From Methylobacterium amylolyticum (GTDB lineage: Bacteria > Pseudomonadota > Alphaproteobacteria > Rhizobiales > Beijerinckiaceae), in NCBI RefSeq assembly GCF_030700245.1, contig NZ_JAUYZI010000001.1, positions 267,549-331,548 on the forward strand: 64,000 nt of DNA, written 5' to 3'. Under the pieces are notes generated by a model. The model saw nothing but the letters and a program-made list of their open reading frames with translations, was not told the DNA's origin and did no database searches. A program made the translations under genes and the position numbers. Below are positions 49,536 to 58,840 of this stretch, in pieces. The stretch's first letter is position 1; every line of letters starts with the position of its first letter.

Positions 49536-50710
49536 CCGGCACCGCGACGCCCGTGGCCCCCGCGGACGGTCCCCCCCGCGACCGGCGCCACTTCGTCGAT
49601 CCGGCGCCGTTCGAGCCGGAGGCCGGCGGCGAGAGCCCGATCGCCTACGCCTCGGCGTGGCGGCTCATCCTGCGGAAGTTCCTGCGCCACCGGATGGCGG
49701 TGGCCTCGGCGCTGATCCTCCTCGCCCTGTACGCGGCGGCGCCCTTCGTCGAGTTCCTGGCGCCCTACGGGCAGGCCCGGCGCAACGGCGACTTCCTCTA
49801 CGCGCCGCCGCAGGGGGTGCACCTGTTCCACGAGGGCCGGTTCCTCGGCCCGTTCGTCTACCCCTACAGCGCGAAGCTCGACCTCGACACCTTCCGGCGG
49901 GACTACGTGTCGGACACGAGCCGGCCGCAACCCCTGCGCTTCCTCTGCCGCGGCGACGGCTACGACTGGCTCGGGCTGATCCGCAGCGACCTGCACCTCG
50001 TCTGCCCGCCCGAAGGGGGCACGTTCTTCCTCGTCGGCACCGACCGGCTCGGGCGCGACCTGCACTCGCGCATGGTCTACGGGGCGCGGATCTCCCTGAC
50101 GATCGGCCTCGTCGGGGTCGCGATCTCCTTCGCGCTCGGCCTGCTGTTCGGCGGCATCGCCGGCTATTTCGGGGGCCTCGTCGATGCGGGCGTGCAGCGG
50201 CTGATCGAGGTGGTCCGCTCCCTGCCCGAATTGCCCCTCTGGCTCGCCCTGTCGGCGGCACTGCCGCCGAACTGGAGCCCGCTGCTCGTCTTCTTCGGCA
50301 TCACCGTGATCCTCGGCCTGCTCGACTGGCCGGGGCTCGCCCGCGCCGTGCGCGGCAAGCTTCTCGCCCTGCGCGAGGAGGATTTCGTCCAGGCTGCCGA
50401 GCTGATGGGGGCCACGCCCAGCCGGGTCATCGGCCGCCACCTGATCCCCAACTTCATGAGCCACCTGATCGCCTCGGCGACCCTGTCGATCCCGACGATG
50501 ATCCTCGGCGAGACCGCCCTGTCCTTCCTCGGCCTCGGCCTGCGCCCGCCGGTGACGAGCTGGGGCGTGCTGCTCAACGAGGCGCAGAATCTGGCCGCCG
50601 TGCAGCTCTATCCGTGGTTGCTGCTGCCGGTGGTGCCGGTGCTGATCACCGTGCTCGCGTTCAACTTCATGGGCGACGGGCTGCGCGACGCCGCCGACCC
50701 GTACCATTGA
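49532..50710 (+). CDS. Oligopeptide-type ABC transporter permease (DppC/YejE-like)
   Basis: 392 residues; ATG overlaps the previous stop (ATGA). A soluble 45-residue head precedes helix 1 (MAVASALILLALYAAAPFVE). A long periplasmic insert of about 100 residues (100-190) follows, as in YejE-like permeases. The transport core is GARISLTIGLVGVAISFALG, with the EAA loop EEDFVQAAELMGATPSRVIG. It ends the eight-gene operon that starts at 39177. Confidence 0.9.
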   Translation: MTGTATPVAPADGPPRDRRHFVDPAPFEPEAGGESPIAYASAWRLILRKFLRHRMAVASALILLALYAAAPFVEFLAPYGQARRNGDFLYAPPQGVHLFHEGRFLGPFVYPYSAKLDLDTFRRDYVSDTSRPQPLRFLCRGDGYDWLGLIRSDLHLVCPPEGGTFFLVGTDRLGRDLHSRMVYGARISLTIGLVGVAISFALGLLFGGIAGYFGGLVDAGVQRLIEVVRSLPELPLWLALSAALPPNWSPLLVFFGITVILGLLDWPGLARAVRGKLLALREEDFVQAAELMGATPSRVIGRHLIPNFMSHLIASATLSIPTMILGETALSFLGLGLRPPVTSWGVLLNEAQNLAAVQLYPWLLLPVVPVLITVLAFNFMGDGLRDAADPYH

Positions 50711-50764
50711 TGCCGGTTCCGGGTGGCGGGCCCGGATCGCCGAACGCTTCAGACGGAGACGATA

Positions 50765-51121
50765 TCAGACCGCGCGGCGGGAGCCGCCGAGGCTGATCCG
50801 CCCCGCGCTGCCCGTGCGGGTGCCGTGGCTCGGCGCCGCATAGGGCCGGCGGGAGAGGTCGTAGAGGACGTTGCCGACGAGGCCCGCGGCCCGGCGCAAG
50901 GCGGCGCCCTCGCAGGTCGCCGCGACCCGCACGCCGATCTCGTGGGTGTGGCTGCGCCCGTACAGCCAGACCGCGAGCCGCGCCCGCGTCGCCTCGGGGA
51001 TGCCGTCGACGAGGCCGGGCACCGCCTCGGGCCGCGCCCGGGCCAGCAGGCCGACGGTCTCGGCCGGCACCGGGCAGTCGCGGATCGGGTCGTCGACGCT
51101 GAGCGAGCGGACCTGGGACAT
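50765..51121 (-). CDS. Hypothetical protein
   Basis: 118 residues, MSQVRSLSVDDPIRDCPVPA, then ETVGLLARARPEAVPGLVDG and a basic C-terminus (GRISLGGSRRAV). I do not recognise a family. It reads as a small soluble protein with two or three helices. The ATG has a modest GAAGG upstream. A competing frame over the same DNA (173 residues) is Arg/Ser/Pro-rich and looks like a shadow. It is convergent with the permease, 54 bp apart. The 266 bp between it and the next unknown gene show nothing clear. Confidence 0.6.
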   Translation of the reverse strand: MSQVRSLSVDDPIRDCPVPAETVGLLARARPEAVPGLVDGIPEATRARLAVWLYGRSHTHEIGVRVAATCEGAALRRAAGLVGNVLYDLSRRPYAAPSHGTRTGSAGRISLGGSRRAV

Positions 51122-51387
51122 GGCGGCACCTTCGGCGGATCCGCGGACCGTATCGACGGAATGGTTAACGGTCCGTCTCCGCGGCCGGGCCCCGCCGCCG
51201 ACGACGGTCCGACGACTGTCCTCGCTCGCCCGCCCCGGTACCTGCGGGAGTCTACGCAGTACGAGAGCACGGCCGACGGAGCTTTCTTGCGCGGATGTCG
51301 ACACGAAAACCGGTCTCGCGCCGCGCGGTCCGACGCCGGAAGCGCCCAGCGGGTGCCGGGCCGGGCCCGCGGACCGGGAGGCGGGCT

Positions 51388-51963
51388 TCAGTACAGGCCC
51401 AGGTTGGCGGGATCGAAACCGTTCTCCTTCAGGTTCTTGGCGAGGATCTGGACCTGTGCGGAGAACGCGCCGTTCGGCTGCTTGGCCTGATCGGGATTGT
51501 AGGCCTTGAAACCCGTGCTCCCCTTGAAGCCGACCATCGTGTCCTCGATGAGCGGGTCGAACATCTCCGGGTCGAGCGCGGTGGACGTGCCGACCTTCTG
51601 CGCCAGGGCGCTTCCGAAGCCGCGCAGGCCGCCTCCGTGATTGGCGACCTTGTCCGCGAACGTCCGACCGACGGCGCCGATCGCGGTGTCGACGCGCGCG
51701 GCCCCCGCCTCCCGGGTGGAAGAGCCGACATTCACTTCGGACAGATAGCCGTTGCCGGTCAGCGACGCCGGAATCTGCCCGTCGATAAACCACAACTTCA
51801 GGAAGCTGGCCTGCTTCTTCCTCCGGTCGACCTTGAACTGCGAGACGCAGAGGTAGAATATCGCCGTCTCCTGGACATAGTCGTTGGTTGATGTACAATA
51901 GAAGTTGTGCCGCCTCTGCTTCGTGTCGATCCAACTTCTGATGGGCAGGAGAGCGTCCGGCAT
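51388..51963 (-). CDS. Unknown protein in an AT-richer island
   Basis: 191 residues from the ATG at 51963, about ten bases after GGAGA. The N-terminal half is unlike its neighbours: SWIDTKQRRHNFYCTSTND, YLCVSQFKVDRRKKQASFLK, rich in Lys, Asn, Tyr and Phe. The C-terminal half (GFGSALAQKVGTSTALDPEM) is more ordinary. The DNA at 51780-51960 is only about half G+C against about 70 % around it, which suggests recent transfer. There is no signal or membrane helix. I do not recognise the family. It may be a fragment: the frame is open upstream and half a palindromic repeat lies 100 bp before it. Confidence 0.6.
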   Translation of the reverse strand: MPDALLPIRSWIDTKQRRHNFYCTSTNDYVQETAIFYLCVSQFKVDRRKKQASFLKLWFIDGQIPASLTGNGYLSEVNVGSSTREAGAARVDTAIGAVGRTFADKVANHGGGLRGFGSALAQKVGTSTALDPEMFDPLIEDTMVGFKGSTGFKAYNPDQAKQPNGAFSAQVQILAKNLKENGFDPANLGLY

Positions 51964-52064
51964 GTCGATCAAGTCTCCAGAGACGAAGGCTTTATAGAAG
52001 CCCTGTCTTCGAGCCGGAAGCACGATGTGGCGCCCGTCCAGCAGGTGGACGGAATTTCCGACCG

Positions 52065-52083
52065 CTTCAGCGGAGAGCGCTCC
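52065..52083. repeat. Half copy of the small palindromic repeat
   Basis: CTTCAGCGGAGAGCGCTCC differs by one base from the right arm of copy 1 (3395-3413). The left arm is missing. It lies in the gap between livM and the AT-richer unknown gene. Confidence 0.5.
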
Positions 52084-52166
52084 GACAGGCACGCGTGCGC
52101 CCCGCGGCGCACGACGGCGGCGCTGTCGGAGATGCCGATCGCCCGGCCGATGGCCGGGATGCCGCC

Positions 52167-53153
52167 TCAGAGCGGCTTGCGAATCAGGCGCGCGACCAGC
52201 CCGACGATGCCCTCGCGGAACAGCAGGACGCAGAGCACGAACACGCAGCCCTGGATGATCGTCACCCAGGCGCCGAACTGGGCGAGGTAGGTCTCCATCG
52301 TCACGATTACCAGCGCGCCGACGATCGGGCCGAACACCGTGCCCATGCCGCCGACCAGCGTCATCAGCACCACCTCGCCCGACATCGACCAGTGCACGTC
52401 GGTGAGCGAGGCGAGCTGGAACACGATCGCCTTGGTGGCGCCCGCGAGCCCGGCGAGGGTCGCCGAGAGCACGAAGACCGCGAGCTTGTACTGGTTCACC
52501 CGGTAGCCGAGCGACACGGCGCGGTTCTCGTTGTCGCGGATCGCCTTCAACACCTGCCCGAACGGCGAGTGGATGATGCGGTAGATCAGCAGCAGGCCGC
52601 CGAAGAACACCACCGCCACCAGGGCGTACATCACCCGGTCGTCGGCAAGGCTGATCACCCCGAACAGGTCGCCGCGCGGCACCGCCTGAATGCCGTCCTC
52701 GCCGCCGGTGAACTTCGCCTGCAACGAGAAGAAGAACGCCATCTGGGCGAGGGCCAGCGTGATCATCGAGAAGTAGATGCCCTGGCGCCGGATCGCCAGC
52801 GCGCCGAAGATCAGCCCGAGGATCGCCGCCGTCACGGTGCCCGCCAGGATCGCGACCTCGGGCGTGAAGCCCAGCGTCTTGGCGCCGTAGGCCGAGATGT
52901 AGCTCGCCATCCCGAAATAGGCGGCGTGGCCGAACGAGAGCAGGCCGCCGTAGCCGAGCAGCAGGTTGAACGCGAGCGCGAACAGCCCGAAGCACAGCAC
53001 CTTCATCAGGTAGACGGGGTAGAGCACCAGCGGTGCCAGCACGAGCAGCACCGCGATGCCGATGAAGACCTTGCGATGCAGCGCCCGGTCGTCCCGGCTC
53101 TCCGGCCGGGCGGCGGCGATCGGGGCGGCGTCGAGGGTGGCGGAGTCGGCCAT
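52167..53153 (-). CDS. livM: Branched-chain amino-acid-type ABC transporter permease LivM
   Basis: 328 residues. A 28-residue soluble head precedes about nine helices. LLLGYGGLLSFGHAAYFGMA and IRRQGIYFSMITLALAQMAF are LivM hallmarks, and the coupling loop is GQVLKAIRDNENRAVSLGYR. It forms the channel with LivH. It is the last gene of livGFKHM, 23 bp downstream of livH. The actual substrate of this importer class can be amino acids, amides, urea or aromatic acids, so branched-chain specificity is only the default name. Confidence 0.92.
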   Translation of the reverse strand: MADSATLDAAPIAAARPESRDDRALHRKVFIGIAVLLVLAPLVLYPVYLMKVLCFGLFALAFNLLLGYGGLLSFGHAAYFGMASYISAYGAKTLGFTPEVAILAGTVTAAILGLIFGALAIRRQGIYFSMITLALAQMAFFFSLQAKFTGGEDGIQAVPRGDLFGVISLADDRVMYALVAVVFFGGLLLIYRIIHSPFGQVLKAIRDNENRAVSLGYRVNQYKLAVFVLSATLAGLAGATKAIVFQLASLTDVHWSMSGEVVLMTLVGGMGTVFGPIVGALVIVTMETYLAQFGAWVTIIQGCVFVLCVLLFREGIVGLVARLIRKPL

Positions 53154-53176
53154 GGCGGTCGGACCTTCGCTTGACG

Positions 53177-54064
53177 TCAGGCCGTGCGGCCGAACAGGCC
53201 GGCGGGTTTGACGAGCAGCACCAGCACCATGATCACGAAGATCACGGTCGCCGACGCTTCCGGATAGAACACCTTGGTCAGGCCCTCGACGAGGCCCAGC
53301 GCGAAGCCGGTGATCACCGAGCCGATGATCGAGCCCATGCCGCCGATCACCACCACCGCGAACACCACGATGATGATGTCGGCGCCCATGTTCGGGTTGA
53401 CCGAGTAGATCGGCGCGGCGAGTACCCCGGCGAAGCCCGCGAGCGCGACGCCGAACCCGTAGGTGAGCGTCAGGAACAGGGGCACGTTGACGCCGAAGGC
53501 CTGTACCAGCGTCGGGTTCTCGGTGGCGGCGCGGAGATAGGCGCCGAGCTTGGTCTTCTCGATGACGAGCCACGTGGCGAGGCACACGGTCAGCGAGGCG
53601 ACGACCACCCAGCCCCGGTAGTTCGGGAGGAACATGAACGGCAGCCGCTGGCCGCCCGACAATTCCGCCGGGATCGCGTAGGGCAGGCCCGACACGCCGT
53701 ACTGGTTGCGGAACAGGCCCTGGATGATCAGCGCGATGCCGAAGGTCAGGAGCAGGCCGTAGAGGTGGTCGAGCTTGTACAGCCTCGCGATCAGCACCCG
53801 CTCGAGCACCACCCCGAACACGCCGACGACGAGGGGCGCGAGCCCCAACGCCCACCAGTAGCCCAGCCCGACATAGGTGAGCAGCATCCAGGCCACGAAC
53901 GCGCCCATCATGTAGAGCGCGCCGTGGGCGAAGTTGATGATGTTCAGGAGCCCGAAGATGATCGCCAGCCCGAGCGACAGGATCGCGTAGAACGAGCCGT
54001 TGATCAGGCCGAGCAGGAGCTGCCCGAACAGCGCCTGGGTCGGCACGCCGAAGATCGTGGTCAT
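53177..54064 (-). CDS. livH: Branched-chain amino-acid-type ABC transporter permease LivH
   Basis: 295 residues with eight helices. GLINGSFYAILSLGLAIIFG and LLNIINFAHGALYMMGAFVA are the classic LivH opening, and VQAFGVNVPLFLTLTYGFGV and GGMGSIIGSVITGFALGLVE the end. It lies 23 bp after the binding-protein gene. It pairs with LivM in the inner membrane. Confidence 0.93.
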   Translation of the reverse strand: MTTIFGVPTQALFGQLLLGLINGSFYAILSLGLAIIFGLLNIINFAHGALYMMGAFVAWMLLTYVGLGYWWALGLAPLVVGVFGVVLERVLIARLYKLDHLYGLLLTFGIALIIQGLFRNQYGVSGLPYAIPAELSGGQRLPFMFLPNYRGWVVVASLTVCLATWLVIEKTKLGAYLRAATENPTLVQAFGVNVPLFLTLTYGFGVALAGFAGVLAAPIYSVNPNMGADIIIVVFAVVVIGGMGSIIGSVITGFALGLVEGLTKVFYPEASATVIFVIMVLVLLVKPAGLFGRTA

Positions 54065-54087
54065 AAGCGTGCCTCCCTACGACCGCC

Positions 54088-55305
54088 TCAGCCCTTCACG
54101 AGCGGGCAGCCGCCCTCGTTGAGCGCCCGGAAGACCTCGTTCGCCGGGATCGTCTCGAGCTTCTTGTAGAGGTCCCACGGGCCGGTCGACTCGGCCGGCT
54201 TCTTGACCTCGAACAGGTACATGTCGTGCATCTTGCGGCCGTCGATCCGGACGGTGCCCTTGCCGAACAGCGGGTCGTCGGTCGGCATCGCCTTCATCTG
54301 GGCGACGATCGCGGCGCCGTCGGTGGCCGACTTCTTCTCGGCGACCGCCTTCAGGTAGTGCAGCACCGCCGAGTAGACGCCGGCGTGGTTGGCGGTCGGC
54401 TTCTTGCCGTTCATCTGCTTCGAGAACCGGTCCGAGAAGGCCCGGGTCGCGTCGTTGAGGTCCCAGTAGAACGGTTCGGTCAGCACGAGGCCCTGCGCGA
54501 CCTTGGTGCCGAGCGAGTGCACGTCGGAGACGAAGATCAGCAGGCCGGCGAGCGCCTGGCCGCCCTCGGTGATGCCGAACTCGCCCGCCTGCTTGACGGC
54601 GTTGATCGTGTCGGTGCCGGCATTGGCGAGCCCGATCACCTTGGCGCCGGAGCTCTGCGCCTGGAGGAGCGACGAGGAGAAGTCCGAGTTCGGGAACGGC
54701 GTCTTGACTGCGCCGATCACCTTGCCGCCGCTCTTGTTGATCACGTTCGTCGTGTCGCGCTGGAGCGCCTGCCCGAAGGCGTAGTCGGCGGTGATGAAGT
54801 ACCACGTGTTGCCGCCGCGCTTGACCATCGCGCCGCCGGTGCCGTTGGCCAGCGCCACCGTGTCGTAGACCCAGTGGATGGTGTTGGGCGTGCATTGCGG
54901 GCCGGTGAGGTCGGCGGTGCCGGCGCCGGTGTCGACGAAGACCTTGTTCTTCTCCTTGGCCACCTGGTTGACGGCGAGCGCCACCGAGGAGGTGACCACG
55001 TCGGTGATCATGTCGACGCCGTCGCGGTCGAACCACTGGCGCGCAAGCGCCGCGCCGACGTCGGGCTTGTTCTGGTGGTCGGCGGAGATGAGCTCGACCT
55101 TCAGGCCCTTGTCGGCGGGCTTGAAGTCCTCCAGCGCGAGGCGGGCGGCGACCACCGAGCCCTCGCCGCTGATGTCGGAATAGGCGCCCGAACGGTCGCC
55201 GAGGACGCCGATCTTGACGGCCGTCTGCGCCGCCGCGCCGCCGATCATCGCCGCGCTCACCAGCAGGGCGCCGGCGAGCTTGGCCAGCGGGAATCGTCCG
55301 ATCAT
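54088..55305 (-). CDS. ABC transporter periplasmic binding protein, LivK/J type (peripla_BP_6)
   Basis: 405 residues from the ATG at 55305, nine bases after GGAGGAG; the ATG at 55314 touches the ribosome site. The signal peptide ends AAMIGGAAAQ. The mature domain starts TAVKIGVLGDRSGAYSDISG, then DRDGVDMITDVVTSSVALAV and YFITADYAFGQALQRDTTNV. It binds the ligand in the periplasm for LivHMGF. The sequence type (GAYSDISG, PQCTPNTIHW) resembles the sub-family seen in many alphaproteobacteria with several copies, where the ligands are largely unassigned. Confidence 0.9.
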   Translation of the reverse strand: MIGRFPLAKLAGALLVSAAMIGGAAAQTAVKIGVLGDRSGAYSDISGEGSVVAARLALEDFKPADKGLKVELISADHQNKPDVGAALARQWFDRDGVDMITDVVTSSVALAVNQVAKEKNKVFVDTGAGTADLTGPQCTPNTIHWVYDTVALANGTGGAMVKRGGNTWYFITADYAFGQALQRDTTNVINKSGGKVIGAVKTPFPNSDFSSSLLQAQSSGAKVIGLANAGTDTINAVKQAGEFGITEGGQALAGLLIFVSDVHSLGTKVAQGLVLTEPFYWDLNDATRAFSDRFSKQMNGKKPTANHAGVYSAVLHYLKAVAEKKSATDGAAIVAQMKAMPTDDPLFGKGTVRIDGRKMHDMYLFEVKKPAESTGPWDLYKKLETIPANEVFRALNEGGCPLVKG

Positions 55306-55408
55306 CAGGTCCATCTCCTCCGAAACCGCACCCTCGAAGGGCCGGCCGATCCGCGCCGTTTCCGGCCTTCAGTCGCGTGGGGCGTCCGCCCGGCCTCTTC
55401 CGGGCCGC

Positions 55409-56143
55409 TCAGACGCCGAGATAGGCGTGAAGCTTGTCGATATTGGCGTCAAGCTCGCTGTTCAGGATCCGGTCGACGACCCGGCCCTGCTCGATGACGA
55501 AGTGCCGGTCGGCCAAGGTCTGGGCGAAGCGGAAGTTCTGCTCCACCAGGATGATGGTGTAGCCCTGGCTCTTGAGTTGCTGGATCGTCCGGCCGATCTG
55601 CTGGATGATCACCGGGGCCAAACCTTCCGTCGGCTCGTCGAGCAGGACCAGCTTGGCGCCGGTGCGCAGGATGCGGCCGATGGCTAGCATCTGCTGCTCG
55701 CCGCCCGACAGCTTGGTGCCCTGGCTGCCGGAGCGCTCCTTCAGGTTCGGGAACAGGGTGTGGATCTCGGCCACCGACATGCCGCCGGGCTTCACCCGCG
55801 GCGGCAGCATCAGGTTCTCGTGCACCGTGAGGCTCGCGAAGATGCCGCGCTCCTCGGGCACGTAGCCGATGCCGAGGCGGGCGATGTTGCGCGAGGCCAT
55901 CCGCACCGTCTCGACGCCGTCGTAGACGATCGAGCCGGTGCGCCGCCCGAGGATGCCGATGATCGCCCGCAGCGTCGTGGTCTTGCCCGCGCCGTTGCGG
56001 CCGAGCAGCGTGATCACCTCGCCCCGGCGCACGTCGATGTCGATGCCGTGCAGCACGTGGCTCTCGCCGTACCAGCCCTCCAGGCCGCGCACGGTCAGCA
56101 GCGCGTCGGTCGCCGCTTGGGTCTTCAGCGCCGCCTCAGGCAT
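55409..56143 (-). CDS. livF: Branched-chain amino-acid-type ABC transporter ATPase LivF
   Basis: 244 residues. Walker A GRNGAGKTTT, the signature LSGGEQQMLAIGR and Walker B LVLLDEPTEGLAP are intact. VRGLEGWYGESHVLHGIDID is the LivF opening. It overlaps the end of livG by 8 bp. Confidence 0.94.
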   Translation of the reverse strand: MPEAALKTQAATDALLTVRGLEGWYGESHVLHGIDIDVRRGEVITLLGRNGAGKTTTLRAIIGILGRRTGSIVYDGVETVRMASRNIARLGIGYVPEERGIFASLTVHENLMLPPRVKPGGMSVAEIHTLFPNLKERSGSQGTKLSGGEQQMLAIGRILRTGAKLVLLDEPTEGLAPVIIQQIGRTIQQLKSQGYTIILVEQNFRFAQTLADRHFVIEQGRVVDRILNSELDANIDKLHAYLGV

Positions 56144-56900
56144 GCCCGGCTCCGATATACGCTTCGACCACCCGCGGGTCCTTCGAGACGGTGGCGTAGT
56201 CGCCCTCGGCGAGCACCTGCCCCCGGGCCAGCACGGTGATCCGATCGGACAGCGAGGCGACCACCGACAGGTTGTGCTCCACCATCAGGATGGTGCGGTC
56301 CTTCGAGACCCGGCGGATGAGCTGGGCGGTGCGCTCCACGTCCTCGTGGCCCATGCCGGCCATCGGCTCGTCGAGCAGCAGCATCTCGGGATCGAGCGCG
56401 AGCGTGGTGGCGATCTCCAGCGCCCGCTTGCGCCCGTAGGACAGCTCGACCGCGAGCGTGTCGCGGAACTCGGTCAGCCCCACCGCCTCGACCAGGGCCA
56501 GCGCCTCGTCGTTCAGGCGCCGCAGCACCTTCTCGGGCCGCCAGAAATCGAACGAATCGCCGTGGTGGCGGCGTTGCAGCGCGATGCGGACGTTCTCCAT
56601 CACCGAGAAGTGCGGGAACACCGCCGAGATCTGGAAGGAGCGCACGAGGCCGAGCCGGGCCACGTCGGCGGGCTTCATGCCGGTGATGTCCCGCTCCTTG
56701 TAGCGGATCGAGCCGGCGGTCGGCTGGAGGAACTTGGTCAGCAGGTTGAAGCAGGTGGTCTTGCCGGCTCCGTTCGGGCCGATCAACGCGTGGATCGTGC
56801 CGCGCTCGACCTGGAGCGCGACCTCGCTGACGGCCCGGAAGCCCTTGAACTCCTTGGTCAACCCTTCGGTCGCCAGGATCACGTCCCGAGCCAAAGGCAC
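56136..56900 (-). CDS. livG: Branched-chain amino-acid-type ABC transporter ATPase LivG
   Basis: 254 residues. Walker A is GPNGAGKTTC, the signature region VELSYGRKRALEIATTLALD and Walker B MLLLDEPMAGMG. The YGRKRAL form of the signature is the usual variant in LivG. It heads the livGFKHM operon and is divergent from the DSD1-family gene with 193 bp between them; no clear operator was found there, although a locally AT-richer stretch (about 56980-57010) may hold a promoter. Confidence 0.94.
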   Translation of the reverse strand: MPLARDVILATEGLTKEFKGFRAVSEVALQVERGTIHALIGPNGAGKTTCFNLLTKFLQPTAGSIRYKERDITGMKPADVARLGLVRSFQISAVFPHFSVMENVRIALQRRHHGDSFDFWRPEKVLRRLNDEALALVEAVGLTEFRDTLAVELSYGRKRALEIATTLALDPEMLLLDEPMAGMGHEDVERTAQLIRRVSKDRTILMVEHNLSVVASLSDRITVLARGQVLAEGDYATVSKDPRVVEAYIGAGHA

Positions 56901-57093
56901 CCTCCCGCAGCGTTTTCTGCTCTATGGCCGATCGGCACGGCGCGCGTCCACCGTAAACGCGTTGCGCGGTGCAACAATCCCCGGTTGGTATATGGTTTTC
57001 GCTCTACCGCGACCATCCGGCGGCCCCGCCCCTGGCCCGTCCCGCCGTCAGATCCTAGAAGCGGGGCGACGGGTGGAACGGCGGAGATCGGCG

Positions 57094-58239
57094 ATGACGG
57101 GCGCACCGGATGACGGGCTCGATGCCCTGGAGACCCCCTGCCTGATCCTCGACGAGGGCCGGGTGCGAGCGAACCTCGCGCGGATGCGGGCGCATCTCGA
57201 CCGGCTCGGCGTCGCCTTCCGGCCGCATCTCAAGACGGCCAAGTCCCTCGACGTGGCCCGCCTCGCCATGGCCGGCCCGGAGGGCCCGGCGACGGTCTCC
57301 ACCCTGCGCGAGGCGGAATACTTCGCCGAGGGCGGCGTGCGCGACATGATCTACGCGGTGGGAATCGCGCCGGGCAAGCTCGACCGGGTGGGCGCGGTGC
57401 GGCGCCGGGGGGCCGACCTCGCGGTGACCCTCGATTCGGTCGAGCAGGCCGAGGCGGTGTCCGCATGGAGCCGGCGGCACGGGGATCCCCTTCCGGCGCT
57501 GATCGAGGTCGACGCCGATGGGCACCGCTCGGGGGTGAAGCCGGGGGATGCGGAGGCGCTGGTCGCGATCGGGCGGGCGCTCGACGGCGCCGCCCTGCGC
57601 GGCGTGCTCCTGCACGCGGGCGACAGCTACGCGCTCAGCGATCCGGAAGCGCTCGCCGCGGCGGCCGAGGCCGAGCGGGCGGCGGCGGTCGAGGCCGCGA
57701 CGACCCTGCGCGCGGCCGGCCTGCCCTGCCCGGTGGTCAGCGTCGGCTCGACGCCGACCGCGCGCTTTGCCAGGGACCTCACCGGGGTCACCGAGGTGCG
57801 GGCCGGGGTGTTCATGTTCGGCGACCTGTTCCAGGCGGGCGTCGGCGCGGTGGCGGTGGACGACATCGCACTCACCGTGCTGGCCACGGTGATCGGCCAC
57901 CGCCGGGACACCGGCTGGATCATCACCGACGCCGGCTGGATGGCGATGTCGCGGGACCGCGGCACGGCGCGGCAGGCGGTGGACCAGGGCTACGGCGTGG
58001 TCTGCGACCGGGCCGGCCGTCCCTATCCCGACCTGATCGTCGCCGACGCCAACCAGGAGCACGGCATCCTCGCCCTGCGGAAGGGCTCGGCGGCGGCACT
58101 CCCGGATCTGCCGGTAGGGGCGCGCGTGCGGATCCTGCCGAACCACGCCTGTGCCACCGGCGCTCAGCACGGACGCTACCACGTGGTGGGGGCGGACGGG
58201 CGGGCCGGCGCGGTCTGGCCGCGCATCAACGGCTGGTGA
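57094..58239 (+). CDS. DSD1-family PLP-dependent enzyme (D-serine dehydratase / D-threonine aldolase-like)
   Basis: 381 residues from an ATG behind GGAG. It is a fold-type III (alanine-racemase-like) barrel: ALETPCLILDEGRVRANLAR, then FRPHLKTAKS with the PLP lysine near 47. The C-terminal zinc site HACAT (in ILPNHACATG) is what D-serine dehydratases and D-threonine aldolases use. FMFGDLFQAGVGAVAVDDIA and IITDAGWMAMSRDRG are family-typical. It probably removes D-amino acids. It is convergent with a small exported protein. Confidence 0.9.
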   Translation: MTGAPDDGLDALETPCLILDEGRVRANLARMRAHLDRLGVAFRPHLKTAKSLDVARLAMAGPEGPATVSTLREAEYFAEGGVRDMIYAVGIAPGKLDRVGAVRRRGADLAVTLDSVEQAEAVSAWSRRHGDPLPALIEVDADGHRSGVKPGDAEALVAIGRALDGAALRGVLLHAGDSYALSDPEALAAAAEAERAAAVEAATTLRAAGLPCPVVSVGSTPTARFARDLTGVTEVRAGVFMFGDLFQAGVGAVAVDDIALTVLATVIGHRRDTGWIITDAGWMAMSRDRGTARQAVDQGYGVVCDRAGRPYPDLIVADANQEHGILALRKGSAAALPDLPVGARVRILPNHACATGAQHGRYHVVGADGRAGAVWPRINGW

Positions 58240-58248
58240 GGAGGCCCG

Positions 58249-58488
58249 TCAGCGCCCCTTGGCAGCGACGGGCCGCGCCGTCCCCGGATCGCCGCCCATC
58301 GCGGTACGGCAGGCGTCGCTGAGGCGCGCCCGCTCGCGGCGCAGGCACTGGGTGATCGCGCCGACGTTCGGGATGTCGGAGGCGCAGAGTCGCCACACGT
58401 CCGGCGTGCAGGCCTCGCGCTGCGTGGACGTCTCGGCCAGGGCCGGGGTCGCGAGGAGGGCGAGCGCGAGCAGGGCGGCGGTCTTCAT
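58249..58488 (-). CDS. Small exported cysteine-containing protein
   Basis: 79 residues. A clean signal peptide (KTAALLALALLATPALA) is followed by QREACTPDVWRLCASDIPNV, AITQCLRRERARLSDACRTA. The four cysteines (CTPDVWRLC and CLRR...ACR) recall a family of small periplasmic proteins common in Hyphomicrobiales. The function is unknown; two disulfides are likely. Confidence 0.8.
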   Translation of the reverse strand: MKTAALLALALLATPALAETSTQREACTPDVWRLCASDIPNVGAITQCLRRERARLSDACRTAMGGDPGTARPVAAKGR

Positions 58489-58654
58489 GATACGTTTCCG
58501 GGGTGGCCTGGGCCGGTCGGTCCAGCACGATCGAGAGTTGAGAACGTCGCCGGTCGCCGTTGTATCCGCGGTTTCGATCCCGGCGGAGGACCCAGCTTCC
58601 AGATTCATGTTCAAGTTTTGCTGAACCCGTGGTTGCACGCCCACGGTGCCCGGC

Positions 58655-58840
58655 TCAGCGCGGCCGCGGGGTGATCGCGCCTGTCGCCGCGGGCTCGGCG
58701 AGCGTTGCGGCAACGGGCGGGGCGGCGAAGGACGGCGCAGCCTTCTGCCGATCGAGCTTGTCCGCAGAGACCAGCGCCGCCGCGATCAGGGCTGCCACCG
58801 CGGCCGTCGCCTTCACAGCCTCCCAGACCCGCGCGAACAT
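58655..58840 (-). CDS. Possible small membrane-anchored protein
   Basis: 61 residues, MFARVWEAVKATAAVAALIA then AALVSADKLDRQKAAPSFAA and an Ala/Pro/Thr tail. One hydrophobic segment. No family recognised. The ATG follows GGGGGCAGGG closely. The frame could start further upstream but that part is Arg/Gly-rich and unlikely to be coding. Confidence 0.4.
   Translation of the reverse strand: MFARVWEAVKATAAVAALIAAALVSADKLDRQKAAPSFAAPPVAATLAEPAATGAITPRPR

Noticed and set aside
50749..51270. A 173-codon minus-strand frame overlapping the 118-residue hypothetical gene
   Set aside because: Its translation is dominated by Arg, Ser and Pro and has no recognisable folding pattern; the 118-residue frame is more natural.
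53177..56900. Naming the liv operon's substrate as branched-chain amino acids
   Set aside because: The family transports many ligands; nothing in the binding protein that I can read by eye fixes the ligand.
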